Origin: Palauibacter sp965207805
GTDB lineage: Bacteria; Gemmatimonadota; Gemmatimonadetes; Palauibacterales; Palauibacteraceae
Length of the DNA stretch: 64,000 bases
Direction of reading: 5' to 3'
Assembly (NCBI GenBank): GCA_965207805.1
Contig: OZ242312.1
Coordinates: 1,550,001 to 1,614,000 of the forward strand
The position numbers and the translations under genes are program-made. Of the stretch, positions 8,724-17,849 are shown piece after piece (position 1 is the first letter of the stretch; each line of letters opens with the position of its first letter). The notes under the pieces are model-generated. The model saw nothing but the letters and a program-made list of their open reading frames with translations. It was not told the origin of the DNA and did no database searches.

Positions 8724-9433
8724 ACCTGCGCGGAGGGACGGAAGGTGGGCGTTGGCGCGCATGGCGGCGCGGAGGGCCGCAGCGCCACGGGCGTCCGCCC
8801 AGGCGGGCCGTGTACGGCTCGCTCTGCTTCCACGGAGGTCTCGCGGCTCTCGCCGTGTTCGGCGACGCGGTGATCCGCCCGGCCGAACTGCCCAGGACGT
8901 ACCGGGTGAACATGGTCGCGTTCGCACCGGAGGATGCGCCGATCCGCCTCGATCCCTCGCCGCCCGAGGTCGCGGAGGAGGAGAACCGACCGCCTCCCCC
9001 GGAGCCGACGCCGGATCCGGTGCCGCAGGTCGAGACGCCCACGGTGGAGGCCGAGGTTCAGGTCGAACGAGAGGCGGAGCCGGAACCCGCGCGGGCCGAG
9101 GAAGTCGGCGAGGAGGTTCTCAGTATCCGGATCGCCGGCGAAGCCTCGGCCTGGCCCGAATACGGGGAGAACATCATCCGGCAGATCCAGCGCCGTTGGC
9201 GGCCTCCCGTCGGTGCCCGCGAGCTTCGGGCCGAGGTCTACTTCATCATCCACCGGGACGGGCGCGTGACGGGGTTCGAGTGGGTGGCGAGATCCGGGAG
9301 CCTGGTCTTCGACACGCAGGCGATGGGGGCCGTGGAATCGGCGGGCCGTGACCGGGCCTTCGGCCCGCTTCCCGACGACTTCCCAGCCGACGCGCTCGCC
9401 GTCTCGTTCTTCTTCGATCCGAGTGTGCGCTGA
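8720..9433 (+). CDS. TolA/TonB-like energy-transducing protein
   Basis: Likely TolA counterpart that links the TolQR motor to the outer membrane. The 237 aa protein has an arginine-rich cytoplasmic start, one membrane segment (about 30-50, GSLCFHGGLAALAVFG), a proline/glutamate-rich spacer (about 70-135, for example PPPPEPTPDPVP) and a C-terminal TonB/TolA-type domain (about 145-237) with IQRRWRPPVG and FIIHRDGRVTGFEWV. The spacer is TonB-like, whereas the position between tolR and tolB is that of tolA. Sequence alone cannot separate the two, so I leave the symbol blank. It abuts tolB with no gap. Confidence 0.85.
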   Translation: MNLRGGTEGGRWRAWRRGGPQRHGRPPRRAVYGSLCFHGGLAALAVFGDAVIRPAELPRTYRVNMVAFAPEDAPIRLDPSPPEVAEEENRPPPPEPTPDPVPQVETPTVEAEVQVEREAEPEPARAEEVGEEVLSIRIAGEASAWPEYGENIIRQIQRRWRPPVGARELRAEVYFIIHRDGRVTGFEWVARSGSLVFDTQAMGAVESAGRDRAFGPLPDDFPADALAVSFFFDPSVR

Positions 9434-10786
9434 ATGGGCGGATCCGGGGACTTTCGTCGACGCCGTGCGGCCGTGCCGCGCCAACGGGTCAGCGCCACGG
9501 GATTGGTGCTGGTCGCCGCCGTGGCCGGAGCGCCACTGGGGGGCCAGGAGGGCGGCGCGCTCCGTCTGGGCCTCACCTACGAAACCGGCTACGTGCCGGG
9601 CATGGTCGTCGCACCCGTCTCCGCGAGCGCCGGATTCGAGGACCTGGGCGCGGCGGTCGGCGAGATTCTTCGCACGGACCTCGACTATTCCGACCGGTTC
9701 GACATCCTCGCGGTGCCCGACACGCTCACCTTGAGCGGCCCTCCAAACTACGCGCTCTGGAACGAGCTCGGGGCCGTGTGGCTCGTCACCTCGGACATCT
9801 CCGTCGCGCCGGGGACGCAGACTCCGCTGCTCAGAGTCAGCCTGCACGATGTCGTGTACGGAAACCTCGAGAACGTCCAGGCCTTCAGTTTGCCGTCCAT
9901 GGATGCGGCCGATTTTCGAATGTCGGTCCACCGGATCTCCGACCGGATCGTCTTCTGGGCGACGGGAGGCCAGCGCGGCATCGCCGCAACGCGGATCGCA
10001 CTGCGCCGGAGGGATGGCGACGGGTCATCCTACCTGCTGCTCATCGACAGCGATGGCCGGAACCCGCAGCGGATCGAGACCGGAGGGCGCAACGTCTTTT
10101 CGCCCGCCTTCTCGCCGGACGCCACCCGCATCGCGTACACGATCCAGGATGAGACGGGGTACTTCTCGCTTGTGGAGATGAACCTCATCACCGGCAGCCG
10201 CCGGACGGTGAGGTCCGGCAGACTCATTCAGACGCCGAGCTGGACGCCGGAGGGGCGACTGGCCTACGCGGAAGGCATCGGCGGAACGGCGCGCATCGTG
10301 ATCGAGGGCGACGGGCCGCTGACCGAAGGCCGAGTCCAGTCTCTGAACCCCAGCTTTTCGCCGGATGGAGCGTCGTTCGCGTACGAGGCCGATCCGGCCA
10401 ACGAGCAGCAGGTTTACGTCCGTCTCGTCTCGGGAGGCCCGGCCCGCCGCATCAGCATCTACCACCCGCGGGAGGATACCAACGCGGCCGGCCCGGACTG
10501 GTCGCCCAGCGGCGACCGGATCGCGTATTCCGCCCTGAGCGACCGCCGCTGGCAGATCTTCACGGTGAACCCCGATGGCACCGACCGACGCATGTTGACT
10601 CGGCGCGGCGAGAGCGAGGATCCCAGCTGGGCGCCCGACGGCCGTCATCTCGTCTTTTCGTCGCTCGACGCCCAGGGCTCGACCGTCTGGATCCTCGATA
10701 CCTTCACGGGGAGGTCCCGGCCCCTGACAGCGGGACGGCTCGACGGTCTCCCGGACTGGTCGCCCCCCATTCCGCCAGGCTCATGA
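9434..10786 (+). CDS. tolB: Tol-Pal system protein TolB
   Basis: Periplasmic TolB: an N-terminal domain (about 40-180, LGAAVGEILRTDLDYSDRF) that contacts TolA/Pal and a C-terminal six-bladed WD40-like PD40 propeller. The repeated blade signature is clear: FSPAFSPDATRIAYT, SLNPSFSPDGASFAYE, AAGPDWSPSGDRIAYS and EDPSWAPDGRHLVFS. The start ATG directly follows the upstream stop. The first 40 residues include an arginine-rich start and a hydrophobic stretch (VSATGLVLVAAVAGAPLGG) acting as signal peptide. 450 aa, normal. It is followed by a 149 bp gap before pal. Confidence 0.93.
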   Translation: MGGSGDFRRRRAAVPRQRVSATGLVLVAAVAGAPLGGQEGGALRLGLTYETGYVPGMVVAPVSASAGFEDLGAAVGEILRTDLDYSDRFDILAVPDTLTLSGPPNYALWNELGAVWLVTSDISVAPGTQTPLLRVSLHDVVYGNLENVQAFSLPSMDAADFRMSVHRISDRIVFWATGGQRGIAATRIALRRRDGDGSSYLLLIDSDGRNPQRIETGGRNVFSPAFSPDATRIAYTIQDETGYFSLVEMNLITGSRRTVRSGRLIQTPSWTPEGRLAYAEGIGGTARIVIEGDGPLTEGRVQSLNPSFSPDGASFAYEADPANEQQVYVRLVSGGPARRISIYHPREDTNAAGPDWSPSGDRIAYSALSDRRWQIFTVNPDGTDRRMLTRRGESEDPSWAPDGRHLVFSSLDAQGSTVWILDTFTGRSRPLTAGRLDGLPDWSPPIPPGS

Positions 10787-10935
10787 CCGGAGTCGTCTCG
10801 CGGGTTGCGACTTGACGGGTCTTTGATAGGTTACGAATCCGTGTTGAAACCGGGATCGGGTCAGCGTTTTCAGCGCCGACGTTTGCCCTGTCCTCGCCGA
10901 ATTTCGTCCCGCGACTGGTAAACAAGGAGACCTCG

Positions 10936-11580
10936 ATGCGGCTGAGCCACCGATTCGCTCCAATTCTTCTCGTTGCGCTTCTGGCGACGGCGTGTAGCGG
11001 CAACCCGGAACCGGAGCCGGTGCCCCCACCGCCCCCGCCTCCGCCGCCCCCGGCGGTGGATGACGGCGCGGAGCGCGAGGCCGCTGCGGCCCGGCTTTGC
11101 GATCAGGCGATGGCGGCCATGGAGGCGGGAGACTTCACGACCGCGCGCGAATTGCTCGAGCGGGCCGTAAGCGACTATCCCGGCACGACGTGCGCGGAGT
11201 CCGCGCCCGCGGACATCGAGCGCGCGATGGCGGGCGAGGCGATCGTTGCGCGGATTCACTTCGACTACAACGAATCCGCCATCACCGACGACGCCGCCGC
11301 GATTCTGCAGAGCAAGGCGGACGCGCTGCGGGATCGGTCCGACATCCGCCTCCGAGTCGAGGGCCATTGCGACGAGAGGGGCTCCCTCGAGTACAACCAG
11401 GCGCTCGGTCTGAGAAGGGCCCAGGCCGCGGTCGACTATCTCTCCAGCCTGGGGCTGGACGCCGACCGCTTCGATGTTGTGACGTTCGGGGAGGAGATGC
11501 CGCTGGCGCGGGGGAGCAACGAGTCGGCGTGGCGGCAGAATCGTCGCGGTGAGTTCGTCATCACGGACGGAGATATCTAG
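10936..11580 (+). CDS. pal: peptidoglycan-associated lipoprotein Pal
   Basis: Outer-membrane lipoprotein anchoring the envelope to peptidoglycan. The signal peptide ends in lipobox LLATAC (Cys20), followed by a proline-only spacer (about ten prolines, 26-39), a helical TPR-like insert (about 50-95), then the OmpA-like domain (about 100-214) with IHFDYNESAI and the peptidoglycan-binding motif GHCDERGSLEYNQALGLRRA. The helical insert makes it somewhat longer than E. coli Pal. AAGGAGA (10924-10930) precedes the ATG. The 149 bp upstream gap holds possible weak promoter hexamers (TTGCGA 10805, TAGGTT 10827, 16 bp apart), too weak to list separately. The pal stop is one base before cpoB. Confidence 0.95.
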   Translation: MRLSHRFAPILLVALLATACSGNPEPEPVPPPPPPPPPPAVDDGAEREAAAARLCDQAMAAMEAGDFTTARELLERAVSDYPGTTCAESAPADIERAMAGEAIVARIHFDYNESAITDDAAAILQSKADALRDRSDIRLRVEGHCDERGSLEYNQALGLRRAQAAVDYLSSLGLDADRFDVVTFGEEMPLARGSNESAWRQNRRGEFVITDGDI

Positions 11581-11581
11581 A

Positions 11582-12382
11582 ATGCGGAATGCGGCGGTCG
11601 CCGTGCTGTTGGGCGTTGCGGCCGCCGCCTGCGCGTCCAGGGGCGATGTCGAGACGATGGGCGACGCCCTGCGGGACGACATCGCAAGTCTTGCCGAGGG
11701 ACAGCTCCGGCTGGTCGAGGCGGTGCAGGCGGACCTGGAATCGTTCGAAAGTTCGAGCGAGCGCCGTGAGACGACGGGTCGGGGTGAACTCGAACGGTTG
11801 CTCGGGCGACTCGAGGGTCTCTTCGAGCAGCTCATCGAGATGTCCGCCCAGAACAACCAGCTGCTCAACGACATCTACGAGCATCAGCGCCGCCAGGGCT
11901 CCCCCTCGCCGATGGGCTTCCCCGGCCCGGCTGGCGCGGGCCCACCCGCCGCCGGGCCGGTTGCCGCCGAATCGAACCCCGACGCCTCCGCCGGGTCCGG
12001 GTCCGACGAAGCATCACAGTTCTACGCGTTGGCGCTCGATATGTACCAGCGCGGCAACCTCCAGACCGCGCGCGATGCGTTCCGCGATTTTATCGCCGTC
12101 TACGGCAGCCACGAGTTCGCGCCCGATGCGCAGTACTGGGTGGCGCGCACCTACGAGGATGCGGAGGATCCCGGCGGCGCGCTCGAGGAGTACCGTCGGC
12201 TGACGGAACTCTATCCGGATTCGAGCCGGGCTCCCGCGGCGCTCTTTCGCCGAGCGATGATCGAGGCGGGACGGGGCAACACGGCGGTGGCGAGGCGGTT
12301 GTTCGCCCAGATCGAGAGCGGTTATCCGAACAGCCCCGAGGCGCCGGAGGCCCGCCGGGAACGCGAGAAGCTGGGCGGTTAG
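11582..12382 (+). CDS. cpoB: cell division coordinator CpoB/YbgF-like lipoprotein
   Basis: Tol-Pal accessory protein. From ATG 11582 the N-terminus MRNAAVAVLLGVAAAAC is a lipoprotein signal (Cys17), which differs from the soluble periplasmic CpoB of E. coli. A coiled-coil region follows (about 20-100, glutamate/leucine-rich, including EQLIEMSAQNNQLLNDI), then a proline/glycine linker (about 105-140) and three TPR units (about 145-265; FYALALDMYQRGNLQTAR, EFAPDAQYWVARTYED, SRAPAALFRRAMIEAGRG). 266 aa. The order tolB-pal-cpoB is the conserved one. An upstream frame opening at 11549 is inside pal and not preferred. Confidence 0.9.
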   Translation: MRNAAVAVLLGVAAAACASRGDVETMGDALRDDIASLAEGQLRLVEAVQADLESFESSSERRETTGRGELERLLGRLEGLFEQLIEMSAQNNQLLNDIYEHQRRQGSPSPMGFPGPAGAGPPAAGPVAAESNPDASAGSGSDEASQFYALALDMYQRGNLQTARDAFRDFIAVYGSHEFAPDAQYWVARTYEDAEDPGGALEEYRRLTELYPDSSRAPAALFRRAMIEAGRGNTAVARRLFAQIESGYPNSPEAPEARREREKLGG

Positions 12383-12414
12383 TGACCCCAGCCGTCCGGT
12401 GACCGCAGGCAACC

Positions 12415-12936
12415 GTGAAGTGTCCCGGCTGTAACCACCTGGAGGCTCGGGTCGTCGACTCCCGCACGAGTCGCGGCGGTCGGGCCACTCGCCGCCGGCG
12501 CGAGTGCCTCTCCTGCGGTGAACGCTTCACGACCTACGAGCAGGTCGAGGAAGAACCTCTGCTCGTCATGAAGAAGGACGGTGGCTCGGAGACCTACGAT
12601 CGCGGGAAGCTCCTCGCCTCCATCCGCGTCGCCTGCGCGAAGCGACCCGTGTCGAACCGCGACATCGAGTTTCTCGTCGATGAAGTCGAGGAACAACTGG
12701 CGGCCGCGGACCAGCGGGACGTCGCGAGCCTGCGGCTGGGAGAGCTCGTCATGGAGCGGCTCCGCGCCCTGGACCAGGTCGCGTACGTGCGCTTCGCCAG
12801 CGTGTATCGGAACTTCCAGGACACGACGGAGTTCATGGAGGAAGTGCGGGAACTGCGGGAACTGCTTCGGCGCGCGGGGCACAGCGCGGCCGGACAGGTC
12901 GATCTGTTCTCATCAGGAGGTGACCAGGGCCGATGA
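12415..12936 (+). CDS. nrdR: transcriptional repressor NrdR
   Basis: Zinc-finger/ATP-cone repressor that senses nucleotide pools and controls ribonucleotide reductase genes. GTG start 12415 gives MKCPGCNHLEARVVDSR, with zinc cysteines at 3, 6, 31 and 34 (CPGC...CLSC). The ATP-cone domain follows (about 48-138: VMKKDGGSETYDRGKLLASI and YVRFASVYRNFQD). 173 aa; the last 25 residues are a variable tail. No nrd gene or NrdR box is visible nearby. It ends in an ATGA overlap with tatC. Confidence 0.96.
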   Translation: MKCPGCNHLEARVVDSRTSRGGRATRRRRECLSCGERFTTYEQVEEEPLLVMKKDGGSETYDRGKLLASIRVACAKRPVSNRDIEFLVDEVEEQLAAADQRDVASLRLGELVMERLRALDQVAYVRFASVYRNFQDTTEFMEEVRELRELLRRAGHSAAGQVDLFSSGGDQGR

Positions 12937-13724
12937 GGCTGCGGCGACAGACCCAGGCTGCGACCGATCAGGCGGAGATGCCCTTCCTTGATCATCTGGA
13001 TGAGCTTCGCACGCGACTGATCCGCGCGCTCCTCGCGCTCCTCGTCGGCATGATCATCGGGCTCGTGGCCGTGACGCAGTGGGACGTGCTCGGCATCGTC
13101 CAGCGGCCCATCGCAGATCTCCTCCCGGGCGAGGCCCTCAACTACTCCAGTGTGACGACTCCGTTCGTCATCATCCTCAAGCTCGGCTTCATCGTGGGCC
13201 TCCTTGCGGCCTTCCCCTACCTCGCCTGGCAGGCCTGGGGGTTCCTCTCGCCAGCCCTGTACGAGAGCGAGCGCAAGTTCGCCATCCCGGCGATCGCCTC
13301 GGGAACCATCCTCTTCGTCGCCGGCATCTCGATGGCGTATTTCCTGGTCCTGCCGCTCGGGCTCAGGATCCTGCTGAACTTCTTCAGCGGGGAACTCAAC
13401 CCCGTCATCATGATCAACGAGTATCTGACCTTCGCCGTCCGGTTGATCCTGGCGTTCGGGCTCATCTTCGAGTTGCCGGTCGTGCTCGTCTTCCTGTCGC
13501 TGCTCGGCATCGTGACGCCGGAAGGGCTCGCGAAGTACCGACGGCACGCGATCGTCGTAATGGCCGTCGTCTCGGCGTTCCTCACGCCCGCCGACCCTTA
13601 CACGATGCTCGCGATGATGCTGCCGATGATGTTTCTCTACGAGATTTCGGTGATCATGACCCGGGTGCTTCGCCGGCGTCGCCAGGAGACGGAGCGGGCC
13701 TCGGGGGAAGGAAGCTCCGCCTGA
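12933..13724 (+). CDS. tatC: Sec-independent translocase protein TatC
   Basis: Core receptor of the twin-arginine translocase. The conserved cytoplasmic start MPFLDHLDELRTRLIRALLA and periplasmic/first-loop FLSPALYESERKFA are present, with six membrane helices across 263 aa and a basic tail. tatA lies 4.4 kb downstream, separated by lptD, a prenyl synthase and a DUF4321 gene. Its stop TGA (13722-13724) appears to overlap the CTG start of lptD. Confidence 0.96.
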   Translation: MRLRRQTQAATDQAEMPFLDHLDELRTRLIRALLALLVGMIIGLVAVTQWDVLGIVQRPIADLLPGEALNYSSVTTPFVIILKLGFIVGLLAAFPYLAWQAWGFLSPALYESERKFAIPAIASGTILFVAGISMAYFLVLPLGLRILLNFFSGELNPVIMINEYLTFAVRLILAFGLIFELPVVLVFLSLLGIVTPEGLAKYRRHAIVVMAVVSAFLTPADPYTMLAMMLPMMFLYEISVIMTRVLRRRRQETERASGEGSSA

Positions 13725-16700
13725 GGCTCCGCACACTACTGGCGCTGGCGGCCCTGATCGGCGGCCTCGGCGCAACCGAAACCGCACGCGCCGCGCCCGC
13801 GGGCGCCCGGCCCCTCCAGTTCACCGCCCGGGCGGATACCGACACGGTCGTGGTCGTGGGGCGGGACTCCGTGCCGCAGGACTCGACGGCCCGGGATACG
13901 CTGGAGCTCCCGGAGGCCGACTCCGCTGCGGTCGAAGATCCCGCGGCGGCTGGCGACTCCGCCGCCGCGGTGGGTGACTCGGCTGCGGTCGGTGACTCGG
14001 CTGCCGCCACGGCGGTCCCGGCGCTTCCGGACTCGGCCGCCGCGGACACCCTCGATGCCGGTCCGACGGACCCGCCGTTCCCTCAGCAGGACGACATCTT
14101 CGGGCAACTCCTCGGGGAGCCCGGCTATCAGGTCGTCCAATACCAGGGGCGTGGGGTCGAGCTGGAGGTCGACCGGCAGCGCGTGCAGCTCAATCGAGAG
14201 GCACAGGTGATGTACGAGCAGTCCACGATCGATGCGGACACCATCACCTACGAGGCGGGTCTGCAGTTCGTGCGGGGCTGCGGCAACATCTCCCTCACCG
14301 GGGAAGGGGAGAACGTCATCTCGGACGAGTGTCTGAACTACGACGTCTCCGCCACCAAGGGCACCGTCGTCGATGCGCGAACATCCTTCGCCCAACAGGG
14401 CGCCGATTGGTTCATCAGGGGGCTCATGACCATGCGGGGCTCCGGCACCGCCTTCGTCGAGACCGGGAACTTCACGTCGTGCGATCTCGATGAACCGCAC
14501 TACTACTTCCGCGCCGGACAGATCAAGGTCGTGTCGAACGACATCGTCGTGGCGTGGCCCGTGACCCTCTACATCCAGAACGTGCCCGTCGCATGGCTTC
14601 CCTTCTTCGCGCAGGACATTCGGGAGGAGCGCAGAAGCGGCTTTCTGCCGCCCCGCTTCGGATTCAACGATGTCGTCGCGTCCTCCAGCAATGCCCGCCG
14701 GAGCATCACCGACTTCGGGTATTACTTCGCGTTCAGCGATTTCATGGACGCGCAGGCGACGGCCGACTGGTTCAGCGGGCGCTTCACTCGCCTCAACGGA
14801 GCCGTCCGATACCGCTCGATCAAGAAGTTCTTCCGCGGCAACGTGATCGCGAGCTACAGCTTCGGGAACGAGAAGACGCTGCAGTTCCAGATGCGCCACA
14901 ATCACGAGTTGACCCCCGTCACGGACATACGGGTCAACGCCAACTTCATCTCGAACACGACCGTCTTCGAGCGTCAGACCTTCGACCCGACGGTACAGAC
15001 GCAGCGAATCGCGTCGGATGTAGGAGTCCAGCACCGATTCCCCTTCGCGTCCGTCAACCTGAGCGGAAGCCGGCGCCAGGACCTGGGGGCGCAGAAGGGG
15101 CGGACGGACCTCACGCTACCCAAGCTTCAGATGACCTTCTCGCCCCTGACCCTCTTCCGCGCGCCCAGCAACCGCAGCGGGCCGTTCAACAATATCGTCG
15201 TCAACGGCGGCTTCTCCGCTTCGCGCCTCGACCGGACCCAGGAAGAGAGCGACGGCAAGAGAACCGAAGTTGCGTCCGCGAACAGTGCCGTCCGCATCGG
15301 CTCCTTCGGAGTCAGTGGGCGGACGAACTTCAACCGGAACACGGTACTTCCGTTCCAGCCGACGCCCGGCGCCGACACCACGGCGTCCGCGGCGTCCGGG
15401 AGCGTGTCGAAACTGGACTACGGAGCGCAGGCGGAATACCAGATCGACCTCATCGGGAGCACGACGCTGCGTCCCACGCTGAGCGTGGACGCGAGCCGGT
15501 TTCAGTCGGACGACACGAACGGCGAGTTCATCACCGCGCCGACGCGTCTCCGCTTCGGAGCCGCGGTGTCCACCGATCTCTACGGGTTTTTGCCCGGCGT
15601 CGGCCCGTTCGAGCGGATCCGCCACAAGGTCTCGCCGCGCTTTCACTACGACTATTCACCGGCCGTGGAAGCCTCCGATTCCCTGCTTTCGATCCCCGGG
15701 TTCCCGGTGTCGAATTCCAAGGAGGAGAACCGGCTTCGCGTCACCCTGAACCAGACGTTTGAAGCCAAGCTGCGGGAGGAAGTCGAGCTCGATCCCGAAG
15801 CGGAGGCGCTGCTGGAGGGCCGCTCGCTCGAGGCGGACTCGACCGGCCAGGAGCCCAGCGCGGCCACGGCCGAGGCGGATTCGCTCGCGGCGGCCGCCGA
15901 TTCGGCCGGGGTTCAGGCGCCGGAGGCCGAATCAGCCGAAGAGGACCCCGCCGAAGCGGGCCAGGGACCGGCCGACGCCGGGCAGGAGGCGGCGTCCGTC
16001 ACCGGGCCGGACACGGGGGACCCCGATGCGCCGCGTCGCGCGCAGCCACGCCGGAACGTCGTCCTCCTGGGAATCAATTCGAGCCCGCTGACCTTCGACT
16101 GGTCCCGCGAGAACGAGTCGCCGCTGACGACGGACCGCTGGTCGCACCGGATCAACTCGGATCTGCTCAGGGGACTGTCTCTGAACATGTCTCTCGACCT
16201 GTTCGAGGGCACGGGGGAGGATCGGACCTTCGCACCCATCCTGTCGAGCCTGACAGGCAGTTTCACGTTCAGTTCGGCCAGCGGTCTCGGCGGGTTGCTC
16301 GGCCTGGGCGGCGGGGGTGGAGGGGGTGGAGCCGATCCCCAGAATCGCCTGCGCAACGCGGCGGATTCCCGATACCGGCTGCAGAGTTTCGACGAGAATC
16401 CGGATCCGGCGGACCCCGGCGTGCGAGGGGGCGGTCCGTGGACGCTTGCGTTGACCTATTCGCTTCAGCGCGGCCGGGAGGACCAGAGTTCGCAGGACCG
16501 CCAGTCGCTCAACGCGGTCCTTTCGCTCAATCCGTCACCGAGCTGGCGTCTCGCCTGGCGCACGACGTACAACCTCACCAACAAGGAATTCGGAGAGCAC
16601 CTCATCACGCTCGACCGCTCCCTGCACCGTTGGATCGCGACCTTCATGTTCGCCCGCTCGCCGAACGGGAACTTCATCTTCCAGATGAGCGTCAGCCTCC

Positions 16701-16795
16701 AGGATGCGCCCGATCTCAAGTTCGACTACGACCAGCAGACGCAGGACGGCCAGCGCGGTTTCGGTTCCGGCGGGCTGGGCCCCGGGCGCTTTTGA
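13721..16795 (+). CDS. lptD: LPS-assembly protein LptD (probable CTG start)
   Basis: Outer-membrane barrel that inserts lipopolysaccharide into the outer leaflet. From CTG 13721 the product is 1024 aa: a signal peptide ending about residue 24 (ALAALIGGLGATETARA), an acidic low-complexity stretch with repeated GDSAA units (about 65-110), an OstA/LptA-like periplasmic domain (about 130-270) with cysteines in RGCGNIS, ISDECLNY and FTSCDLDEPHYYF that could form disulfides, then the barrel. A second acidic insert (about 690-770) interrupts the barrel region. No ATG, GTG or TTG lies in frame between the end of tatC and the signal peptide. CTG 13721 forms a CTGA overlap with the tatC stop and sits six bases after the strong purine run GGGGGAAGGAAG (13703-13714). 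Confidence 0.88.
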   Translation: MRLRTLLALAALIGGLGATETARAAPAGARPLQFTARADTDTVVVVGRDSVPQDSTARDTLELPEADSAAVEDPAAAGDSAAAVGDSAAVGDSAAATAVPALPDSAAADTLDAGPTDPPFPQQDDIFGQLLGEPGYQVVQYQGRGVELEVDRQRVQLNREAQVMYEQSTIDADTITYEAGLQFVRGCGNISLTGEGENVISDECLNYDVSATKGTVVDARTSFAQQGADWFIRGLMTMRGSGTAFVETGNFTSCDLDEPHYYFRAGQIKVVSNDIVVAWPVTLYIQNVPVAWLPFFAQDIREERRSGFLPPRFGFNDVVASSSNARRSITDFGYYFAFSDFMDAQATADWFSGRFTRLNGAVRYRSIKKFFRGNVIASYSFGNEKTLQFQMRHNHELTPVTDIRVNANFISNTTVFERQTFDPTVQTQRIASDVGVQHRFPFASVNLSGSRRQDLGAQKGRTDLTLPKLQMTFSPLTLFRAPSNRSGPFNNIVVNGGFSASRLDRTQEESDGKRTEVASANSAVRIGSFGVSGRTNFNRNTVLPFQPTPGADTTASAASGSVSKLDYGAQAEYQIDLIGSTTLRPTLSVDASRFQSDDTNGEFITAPTRLRFGAAVSTDLYGFLPGVGPFERIRHKVSPRFHYDYSPAVEASDSLLSIPGFPVSNSKEENRLRVTLNQTFEAKLREEVELDPEAEALLEGRSLEADSTGQEPSAATAEADSLAAAADSAGVQAPEAESAEEDPAEAGQGPADAGQEAASVTGPDTGDPDAPRRAQPRRNVVLLGINSSPLTFDWSRENESPLTTDRWSHRINSDLLRGLSLNMSLDLFEGTGEDRTFAPILSSLTGSFTFSSASGLGGLLGLGGGGGGGGADPQNRLRNAADSRYRLQSFDENPDPADPGVRGGGPWTLALTYSLQRGREDQSSQDRQSLNAVLSLNPSPSWRLAWRTTYNLTNKEFGEHLITLDRSLHRWIATFMFARSPNGNFIFQMSVSLQDAPDLKFDYDQQTQDGQRGFGSGGLGPGRF

Positions 16796-16832
16796 CAATC
16801 TTCTCGGGGCTCCCGACATTCCCGTGCACTTC

Positions 16833-17846
16833 ATGCGCGGCTCGCGCGCCGAGGAGGGTATGCTCCCGACCACCGCCATCGATCTGGAACAAGTCCGCCT
16901 GCCCGTAGCGGATCGGCTCCTTGCCGTCGAACGGGAACTCCGCGGGATGGCGCCATCGGGATTCGAAGCCCTCGACGAAGTGGGCGACTACCTGTTTGCG
17001 CGGTCCGGGAAGCTCCTTCGGCCCACCCTGCTCCTCCTCGCCAACGGCGTTGGAGGGCGCCCCTCCACGGATGCCGTGAAACTGGGGGCCATCGTCGAAC
17101 TGCTGCATGTGGCGACTCTCGTGCACGACGATGCGGTCGATCACTCCGCGAGGCGAAGAGGCCGGCCGACCGTCAACCATCGCTGGACGCACCAGGTCGC
17201 GATCATCGCGGGAGACTACCTCTATTCGCGCGCGGTCATCGAGGTCGTTGCACTCGGAAAGCTCGAGCAGGTCGCCCTCCTCGCCCACACCGCGAACCGC
17301 ATGACGATCGGGGAAATGCGGCAGCTCGTACTCCACGATGGCCTCGACTTCACGCGCGAGGACTACGAGAGGCTGTGCGAACACAAGACGGCGTCTCTGA
17401 TGTCCGCGGCGTGCGAACTCGGAACGCTGTCGGGAGCGCCGCAATATCGGGACGCTTTGCGCGAATACGGCCATCATCTGGGGATGGCGTTCCAGATCGT
17501 CGACGACCTCCTCGACTATTCGTCGTCGACTCGCGTGATGGGCAAGCCGCGCGGCCAGGACCTGCAGGAACACAAGGTAACGTTGCCCTTGATCGCCGCT
17601 CTGCCCAAGATGGAGTGGGGGGAGCGACGCGCTGTGGAAGAGCTTTTCGCGGACCCGGAGCCCTCCCCCGAAGCCGTGCAGGAGATCGTGGATCTCGTCG
17701 AAGCGCATGGAGGCGTGGAGGCGACTCGCGAGGAAGCACGGTCGCGGGCGGACCGGGCACGGGACCAGCTTCGGCACTTGCCGGCGAGTCCGTGCCTCGA
17801 TGCATTGAGCCTGGCAGTGGACTACGTAGTCGAGAGAGTACGGTAG
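16833..17846 (+). CDS. ispB: polyprenyl diphosphate synthase (octaprenyl/heptaprenyl type)
   Basis: Trans-isoprenyl diphosphate synthase that extends FPP/GGPP with IPP to make the quinone side chain, presumably for the menaquinone built by the men genes at 36.8-43.3 kb. First aspartate-rich motif HDDAVD (Asp99-103 from ATG 16833), second DDLLD (224-228), and the GKLLRPTLLLLA motif are all intact. Start choice is uncertain: ATG 16833 lacks a clear ribosome-binding site, while ATG 16860 follows GAGGAGG at only two bases. 337 aa from 16833. The product chain length cannot be told from sequence. The symbol is by function. Confidence 0.9.
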   Translation: MRGSRAEEGMLPTTAIDLEQVRLPVADRLLAVERELRGMAPSGFEALDEVGDYLFARSGKLLRPTLLLLANGVGGRPSTDAVKLGAIVELLHVATLVHDDAVDHSARRRGRPTVNHRWTHQVAIIAGDYLYSRAVIEVVALGKLEQVALLAHTANRMTIGEMRQLVLHDGLDFTREDYERLCEHKTASLMSAACELGTLSGAPQYRDALREYGHHLGMAFQIVDDLLDYSSSTRVMGKPRGQDLQEHKVTLPLIAALPKMEWGERRAVEELFADPEPSPEAVQEIVDLVEAHGGVEATREEARSRADRARDQLRHLPASPCLDALSLAVDYVVERVR

Positions 17847-17849
17847 CAA

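Noticed and set aside
10787..10935. Promoter for pal in the gap after tolB
   Set aside because: TTGACG 10812 has no -10 at suitable spacing, and the TTGCGA/TAGGTT pair is too weak to annotate.
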